From: Paramacrobiotus richtersi
Lineage: Eukaryota; Tardigrada; Eutardigrada; Parachela; Macrobiotidae
NCBI GenBank assembly: GCA_034698045.1
Contig: JAQGAU010000623.1
Coordinates: 1 to 25,566 of the forward strand
Direction of reading: 5' to 3'
Length of the DNA: 25,566 bases
The position numbers and the translations under genes were made by a program. Each line of letters begins with the position of its first letter. Positions within the stretch are counted from its first letter, which is position 1. A model generated the notes under the pieces. The model saw only the letters and a program-made list of their open reading frames with translations, did not search any database and was not told where the DNA came from. Below, one piece after another: positions 19,721-25,566 of this stretch.

Positions 19721-20936
19721 ATTTTGCTCTTTCATTTGCTCCATCATTTGTGAGTTTTGGTGGCGAACAGACGCAACGGCAGACGTACGAAAGAAAGGGA
19801 AAAAGCAAAACACGGAGCGTGGAGTTGCGAAGGTGCTTTCCCTATGTCATAGCATTGGGGGGAAAAGGCTAGACGCACGGTGGAGCGTATATGGGCCGTA
19901 GTAAAAACGTGGGGCAGATATGGGCAATGTCCTCGTACTTATTTTACAACCGAGATTTGATGCTGTAGTTCGTAGGGTGTTACGTAATCTAACTTCACAC
20001 TCTTTGGTCTATTAAAGTTGTTTTTGATTGTTTGTGAACGAGATTGAAACATGCAATTTTTTGGATTATCTAAGACATTGATAAAATTGTGAACAGCCTG
20101 GAATCTGTGGGGAACAAGGGCTCACGCAGTCACGCTTGCCATAGCTGGTCATCTCAAAATCGCAAACAGCGTGTAGACTCACTTTATTAGACCAGAAACA
20201 AAGAATAACACCGACAAACAGACCAGACTAGGGTAACAAAAGTATTTAGGTCAACGTAACCATGCCACAAGCGTGCTATATGCACGTCGGTGGTAACGGT
20301 ATTAATCGCACGAATAGTTGACCGCCGTACTAGGATAAGACCAAAAATAAGGCGCTTGTGTTGAAATCGGAGACATCTTCAGTCGACGCATCCTCTGCCA
20401 TTCTATTCCCGCAGGTGGAAGCAGGTCGTCATAGCTGCGCCCATCATCAACATTTTGTCCGACACGAGCATTTGTGGTCCTGCGGGAAAATCCTTTTATG
20501 CACCGTTCAGTCTCTTAGAGAGTCTTGCTCTCTCGCTCTTTCGCAGCAAACTCTCTTTGTTTGACCTGCCGATGCTGAAGCAGTACAGTAAAAACTTAGA
20601 ATTTTTAACAATACTTCTGAAAAAATTTCCAAAATGAGCCATGAATTAACTGCTACGTCGTCATCAAGAGGAAGAGAAACACCCGAAGAACCAAGCATGT
20701 ATTTCGTATAACAAACGATCTTTAATTTCGTACTATCTGTTATTACAAGGTGCTGAGTAGCTCCCTGCAAGCCCCCGAAGGCGAATGAATATTCGCGCAT
20801 CTTTTATTGTTTTTTCGTTGTGAGTCTAATCAAAGCCTGATCAGTATAGCTACGGCTACCAGTAACAAACGCTCGGTGGTAGACTGGTAGCGGCAGTACT
20901 GGAGAACACGAGCAGACGAATGACCCTAGCTGTGCT
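19721..20936. other. Region after the receptor pseudogene, no supported gene
   Basis: No cyclase motifs (such as FSDIVGFT or GDTVN) were found by eye in any frame. Open frames at 20358-20640 carry no domain I recognise. Short hairpin-like GGTAGACTGGTAG repeats occur near 20876-20893. Confidence 0.4.
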
Positions 20937-21388
20937 GATCTGGGAAGCTCCCTGGATGAAACAAAATACCGGGACTTCGATTGTCCAGGCTACCAGCTTT
21001 CGCCCGGCTTTGTTTGCAGGACTTCATCACTGATATCCATTTTTGACCACTACTTTTAAGGCGAACATTTCGTTATTGTGTACATAGGGCACTCTATTTT
21101 AGGTATTGTTCAGTGTGTACATAAGGCACTTTTTTCTATAGAGCTAAACTCTTAATCGAAATGTCGTGGCAGATATTCAGCTTTCCTGTCGGCATCCTAA
21201 TGTTGATCACTTATAAACATATCTACACGACTATCAAATAGACTGCACGCTACAGTACATTAGAAAGACTTTGCCGCGCGGCCGTTATGTAACACGTGGG
21301 TAAACTTCAGTGTGCTTTCGGCAACGGTAGGAAGAAAAAGTTAGAGAACTGCCTTGTTAGAGAAGGACTCAACTCTTGGTGTCAAAAC
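20937..21388. repeat. Diverged direct repeat, upstream copy
   Basis: This shares many short blocks, in the same order and orientation, with 22481-23270: GATCTGGGAAG/GATTTGGAAG; TTTGCAGGA/TCGCAGGAG; CGTGGCAGAT followed by TTCAGCT/TTTAGCT; TTATAAAC; TACAGTAC; GTTATGTAA followed by ACGTGGGTA; TTAGAGAAC. It lies just before the SNTX-like fossil, so it may be the tail of an earlier tandem copy of that gene. Confidence 0.55.
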
Positions 21389-21619
21389 TTACTGTAATTA
21401 TAATGTAGACAGCTAGGCAATTTACTCGTTCGGGTTTTCATCGTTGTGAATCACCTGCAGTTTTGCTGCGGGCTATAGAAATTTTGTTCAGTCCAGTTCT
21501 TGAACAACCAGTTACAACCAAGTTCTAAGTTAAGACTCTTAACCGCATCACATAGTGTAAACCGCACTGAAGGAGGTATTGCATAATGATGTTTTTCGGT
21601 CGTTAACGGGTAGCGGAAA

Positions 21620-22450
21620 ATGCTGCGCGCAACGCATATACCTATGCCGGCCCTGGGTCGCCCCTTTGGTTTGGAAATGTTCTACGACGGCCGCTGCGAC
21701 CAGCTAATCGCGGAACGTGATCTTGAGGAACCCCGAGCTGTTACAGGGTAAGGTGATCAAAATTCCGCAAGCGAAAACTGAGTTTGAGATGATCGGGGAA
21801 GACTATTCTGCTTTAGTCCTAAAATTCCAGTTCCCAATCGCTTCGTTAGGTAGATGTATGTGAATACAACTTCCCATCCCCTAAAGGAGGCGCTTAGGGT
21901 TTCTCATCCCCGTTCGTCTCGGAGCTAGTGAGTTGTGGACGTGGAAACAAGCGGTCGCCGTTGCATGCTATACGGAGCCGTGTGCCGAATTTCCAAGCAG
22001 CACTCCCAAGTCCCACCGGCTGATGGAGCGTAGCATCGAACAGCTGCTGTATCATGCATACATGATACAGCCGCTATTCGAGGCTATGCCCCGCTAGCAT
22101 GTATGCGAACAATGTGCAGCTCGACGAATGGCTTGAATGATTTGGTCCAGAAATTCGTTGAATTACTTCAAGACGTGGAGAAAGGTCCATCGACAGCAGC
22201 CAATTCAACGCCACCAATCGTAGTAAGCCGATTAATGCAAAAAATGGAAATTCAGTGAGGGCATTTTTGCCGCAGTCACATCGTGCCTCCCCGGATTACC
22301 GTTCCATTGTCATGCTTAATTGCACCGTTCACTATGTCCTGGATGGTACAATTTTTTTACATAGAAGCAAAGTTGCTCTCTGCAACACTCCGCCGGGGAA
22401 CGATTCGCGCACCTTATTTCGTTTTTTCCCCGTGGCAATCTTGCAGTGAC
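21620..22450 (+). pseudogene. Broken SNTX (stonustoxin-like) family gene, fossil
   Basis: The N-terminal signature of the SNTX family is clear: ALGRPFGLEMFYDGR with a following LI, matching the conserved start (ALGRPF…LGMLYD…LIPG) of stonustoxin/neoverrucotoxin-type proteins, then a FEMIGED block that family members carry a little further on. The family's N-terminal domain has the MACPF/CDC pore-forming fold, though most animal members have unknown, non-venom roles. The copy is broken, with several breaks, and only worn coding-like sequence follows. It looks old; no intact relative is in the window to date it. Confidence 0.6.
22046..22071. repeat. 11-bp perfect hairpin
   Basis: gctgtatcatg (22046-22056) and catgatacagc (22061-22071) around a 4-base loop, inside the SNTX-like fossil. 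Confidence 0.65.
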
Positions 22451-22480
22451 GCTATTGGCTAGCAGACGGCCTACTGTGTA

Positions 22481-23270
22481 GATTTGGAAGATTCCGGGAT
22501 CAGGATGGAAAGAGTACCTGGATATCGTTCATTTAGTGTACTACCGTCACCTGGTTTCGCTCGCAGGAGTTCCCACCGATATTCAGTTTTCAAGTAATAT
22601 TAAGACGAAAATTTGTTATTGTGGTAATTTGCATTATGCGCTGAGTGGAAAACGCACCACAAATACGTGTCAGCTGCACCATGTGGTGTATGTGCATATT
22701 TTGCGGTACTTTTTTGTAAAGAGCATTAATTAGTCTGACGTGGCAGATGTTTAGCTGTATGTGCTGTCGCCATCCTTGGGTTGATTTGGTGAGTTATAAA
22801 CTGCAGGTTAATGTCGTACATGGGTCTGAATGGACTCGGAGTGGCATTTTTAACACGTACGCATTGAGACCAGAGTTAGCAAGCGGCATTACGTAGTAAA
22901 ATGGAAAAAAGGCGAAACAGCGGCGTAATGCCGCTACAGAACCAGCGGAAACTGCCCAGCACCGCCAGTACTGTACTATGCTCGCATGACAGGGCTACGC
23001 TTGTTTGAATGCTTAGGCTAATAAAATTATCTGTAGGTTAGACTTTGGATCATCATTCACACATCCGTACGAAACAACTGCTGCAGATACACATTATTAT
23101 CTCACAGGCCAAGTTACAGTACTTGTAAAGGCTTCAACGCGCAGCAGTTATGTAATACGTGGGTAGACTTTGAGGTACTACTTTCGGTAGATTTTGATGG
23201 TGGTGAGAAGTACGTTCCCGTACGTACGTGTTAGAGAACGACCATGGTATAAACTCTTAGTGCCTAAACG
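22481..23270. repeat. Diverged direct repeat, downstream copy
   Basis: This is the counterpart of 20937-21388, with about 250 extra bases at roughly 22830-23080. It directly follows the SNTX-like fossil, as expected if both copies are 3' parts of tandemly duplicated family members. Confidence 0.55.
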
Positions 23271-24035
23271 TAATTCGGTCAGCTATGCATTTCCTTTGTT
23301 GGGATTTCTTATCATAAATAAACAGTTACTGCAGTTACCCCGCCAGCAAGAGAAATTGTGTTTAATCGCGTTCTTCCGTAATAACGCTTTACTGCAGCGA
23401 AGTGTCGAGAACGCCCCAAAAGAAACAGGTGCGCAGATCATAATGTTAATTTCGGCCGTTAAACATTTGATATATTGCAATTAAACAACATTTTTTCTTA
23501 GATTGCAAAACATTTCGACAGTTCGAGCCGGATTCCGCCCGATCCCACAAGATATTTGAGATCGCTGTTCTTTGGCTGTACCAATAAGATACTTTTCATG
23601 ACCTCTAAACTTTCACAGATCAAGATTTTTAGGAACTGTTTAATATAAATGTCCACTGGAAACAGGACAACTGAAAATAATTTTAACAGTTTTTGCTGAA
23701 ACCCGCGTTTTTATCGACAGAAATGCGTCGCATTAGCACGATATATCTTGCTACGCCTGGAGTAAACTGAAAAGTGCTAAACAAAGCTGTCTGGGCTGAA
23801 ACACAAAATTATGATAGTTTAATCAATTTCCTCCATTTCAAGGCCGTTTGACTCTTGAAATTTAATGAAAAGGTTACTAACGCGCAGTGTGCCCTACGCG
23901 ATTTTTAGTATATATTGTAGCCTAAAAACAAAGTATTACCTTTATTGGGTTATCCCAGATGTAACAACAATTCGCAGCATGCGATGCAATCAAATGAAAA
24001 AGTTATTCCAGTTAGCACGCCAAGGGATTGAAAAG
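23271..24035. other. Coding-like remnants, no named gene
   Basis: Open stretches near 23330-23480 and 23497-23640 look like worn coding sequence (the second follows a possible acceptor, TTCTTAG). They may belong to the decayed SNTX-like locus, but no family motif proves it. Confidence 0.3.
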
Positions 24036-24271
24036 CTTTTGCTCTCTGGATGTGGAAATACAGAACGGTTCTCGACCGTTGTTGTTTCGACTCTCTGGCT
24101 GATGAATCGTTTGGAACTTGGTGTGAAGCGTCTGTTTTGTTGTTCAAACAGACTGGCAGAAAGTTATTTTTGAAAAGTGGGGAAAGCCGGTCGACTTGTT
24201 TTTTGTTTCAACGTTTGAGTCTAGAAGTTATGCGTGGTAACTTTTTAAACGGAAATAACTTTTTCATTTGA
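24036..24271 (+). mobile_element. LINE 3' fragment (family A, copy 3)
   Basis: This short piece encodes only the last ~70 residues of the family A LINE protein: VLDRCCFDSLADESFGTWCE, GRKLFLKSGESRSTCF, QRLSLEVMRGN and the terminal NNFFI. It matches the copies at 5195 and 11057. The frame is open to the TGA (24269-24271), and the match to the other copies ends at that stop. A 10-base repeat, gattgaaaag, at 24026-24035 and 24270-24279 brackets it and may be the target duplication, overlapping the stop codon. Confidence 0.72.
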
Positions 24272-24279
24272 TTGAAAAG

Positions 24280-24494
24280 AAAGTACATGGCTATCATCAG
24301 GTAAAAGCCGCCCCCTTCGAAGTAAGCGTTGTAAAATATTTTCAAAAAATTCGAGGGCAGATTGCACAATGGTTACGATAAACGCTATTGTACGTTCTCC
24401 GAACATCGATACCGTCCTTGTGTACCATTAGGTTGTTGCAAGCATAATGCTGCTGTAAAGAGGATGATAAACTGCTGCATCAAAAACTCGCAGA
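24280..24494. other. Possible 5' region of the downstream LINE
   Basis: No family motif. Being directly upstream of the LINE ORF, it may be that element's 5' UTR or the end of its first ORF. Confidence 0.3.
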
Positions 24495-25566
24495 ATGAGA
24501 AGCAAGAAGTCATCCCAACTTGCGAACGTTGCGTACCATCATATTAACATCCAAGGATTTAACGGCGAAAAGCTTGATGTTCTGGAGCAGATCTTATGTT
24601 CAGATGATAATACTGCGAAAATATTTTGTGTTACCGAATCCCATCTGACAGAATCTGATCCATCCAGCCTGCACAACATCCCGAATTATACACTGATCAG
24701 AAAAGATCGCTCCAGTGAATATCGAAAGCAGCGTGGTGGTGGTATTCTACTCTATATTCCCTCTTACGTTTCTCATACCCGTATTGATTGTTTTTCGGAT
24801 GATGCAGCAGTTGAGAGTTTGTGGGTACTCGTACGCTTTGGTAAGAAGGAAGTTCTGTTGGGAACCGTGTATCGAGCTCCTGATGCCAGCAGTGAAAACA
24901 CGGAGCGTTTATTCAGCCACATCCGAGAAGTTCTCTGTAAGTACCCAGCTTGTGACCATGTGATAACAGGGGATCTCAACATTAACGCCAATAATACTGG
25001 TTCGCGATACTATCAGCAATACTACGAATTGTGCTCAGAATTTGATCTCGAAGATGTTGTGGTTGGAAACACTCGCATTAGCACCCGCAAAAATTCTGAT
25101 GGCTCCTATTCCACTTCCAACACCAAAATCGACGTTATGTTATGCAATCCTGCAGCGCACTATTCGAGAATGCCAGCAAGCGATATTGACATCTCAGATC
25201 ATCGCTTATGTCGAACGGTTGCCAGTTACAAAACGTCAATCCCGCAGCACCAGACGATCTCGTATCGATTATGGAAGCATACCAGCGAAGAATTTTTTGC
25301 ATCTCAGTTGATGTGTCTAAGTATGAAGGACCGCTACCAATCTGAAGAGCCGAGCGATGTCAGCGAGCAAGTGGGGGGATTTGTAAAAGATATGTGTGAA
25401 TTGGTTGACCGTTGTTTTCCATTACGGTTCAAGCGTATCCGACGAACAGAAGCACCATGGCTGAACAAAAAAGTGAAAGATGCAATTCGAGCAAAAAACC
25501 AAGCTTACAAGCGGAAGTGTGATAGCAGGAATACCCCCGAGTACGACGCTCGCAACGCAGAATTTC
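24495..25566 (+). CDS. LINE ORF2, apurinic-like endonuclease domain (partial, runs off window)
   Basis: Open for 357 codons from the ATG at 24495 to the window edge; an in-frame TAA lies upstream with no ATG between. It shows every motif of a LINE apurinic/apyrimidinic-type endonuclease, which nicks target DNA to prime reverse transcription: NIQG (18-21), TES with the catalytic Glu48, RGGGILLYIP (80-89), GTVYRAP (123-129), TGDLNIN (158-164) with Asp160 and Asn162, KIDVML (211-216) and ISDHRL with Asp235 and His236. After it comes the usual linker ending APWLNKKVKDAIRAKNQAYKR. Reverse transcriptase should follow beyond 25566. This is a different LINE class from the family A and B fragments. 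The Jockey/CR1/I group is likely from the motif style, but the clade is not settled. No break is visible, so it may be a young copy. Confidence 0.85.
   Translation, partial: MRSKKSSQLANVAYHHINIQGFNGEKLDVLEQILCSDDNTAKIFCVTESHLTESDPSSLHNIPNYTLIRKDRSSEYRKQRGGGILLYIPSYVSHTRIDCFSDDAAVESLWVLVRFGKKEVLLGTVYRAPDASSENTERLFSHIREVLCKYPACDHVITGDLNINANNTGSRYYQQYYELCSEFDLEDVVVGNTRISTRKNSDGSYSTSNTKIDVMLCNPAAHYSRMPASDIDISDHRLCRTVASYKTSIPQHQTISYRLWKHTSEEFFASQLMCLSMKDRYQSEEPSDVSEQVGGFVKDMCELVDRCFPLRFKRIRRTEAPWLNKKVKDAIRAKNQAYKRKCDSRNTPEYDARNAEF

Noticed and set aside
1-25566. CRISPR arrays, operons, bacterial regulatory sites, rRNA or tRNA genes
   Set aside because: None seen; the sequence is eukaryotic with spliceosomal introns.

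Overview
This is eukaryotic, clearly animal, DNA: split genes with GT-AG introns of about 65-190 bases, AT-rich introns, no operons, receptor guanylyl cyclase and Ig-domain gene pieces, and several LINE fragments. An invertebrate, perhaps panarthropod/tardigrade-like, is the best guess, but nothing in the window names the species. Layout: (1) 398-1464, minus strand: an apparently intact three-exon gene for an ANP32-like acidic leucine-rich repeat protein of 247 residues whose tail carries a duplicated SUMO-interaction-like motif. Upstream of it (1572-1978) is a noncoding stretch with five hairpins. (2) 3054-4109, plus: a decayed protein kinase gene interrupted by a 656-bp, nearly perfect palindromic transposon (3386-4041) flanked by a 5-bp target duplication. 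(3) 5195-5920, minus: the 3' end of a LINE with a zinc knuckle and restriction-like endonuclease; pieces of the same family recur at 11057 and 24036, and a second family at 17395. (4) 8565-9928, plus: an intact two-exon gene for a 432-residue protein with a basic disordered half and a coiled-coil half, function unknown. (5) 11873-13106, plus: first exons of a lachesin/IgLON-like Ig-domain gene, incomplete and frameshifted. (6) 13467-19720, plus: a receptor guanylyl cyclase pseudogene in natural order (signal peptide, ligand-binding domain, transmembrane exon, kinase-homology domain, coiled-coil linker) with no recognisable cyclase domain; a 536-bp LINE fragment sits inside its transmembrane exon, flanked by a 13-bp target duplication. 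(7) 20937-23270: a decayed gene of the stonustoxin-like (SNTX) family between two diverged direct repeats. (8) 24495-25566, plus: the start of a LINE ORF2 with all endonuclease motifs, open to the window edge. Overall the window has two healthy-looking host genes in a landscape of decaying receptor, kinase, Ig and SNTX-family genes broken up by LINEs and a foldback DNA element. The host genes do not form one pathway; the common theme is gene-family turnover driven by insertion and point decay.
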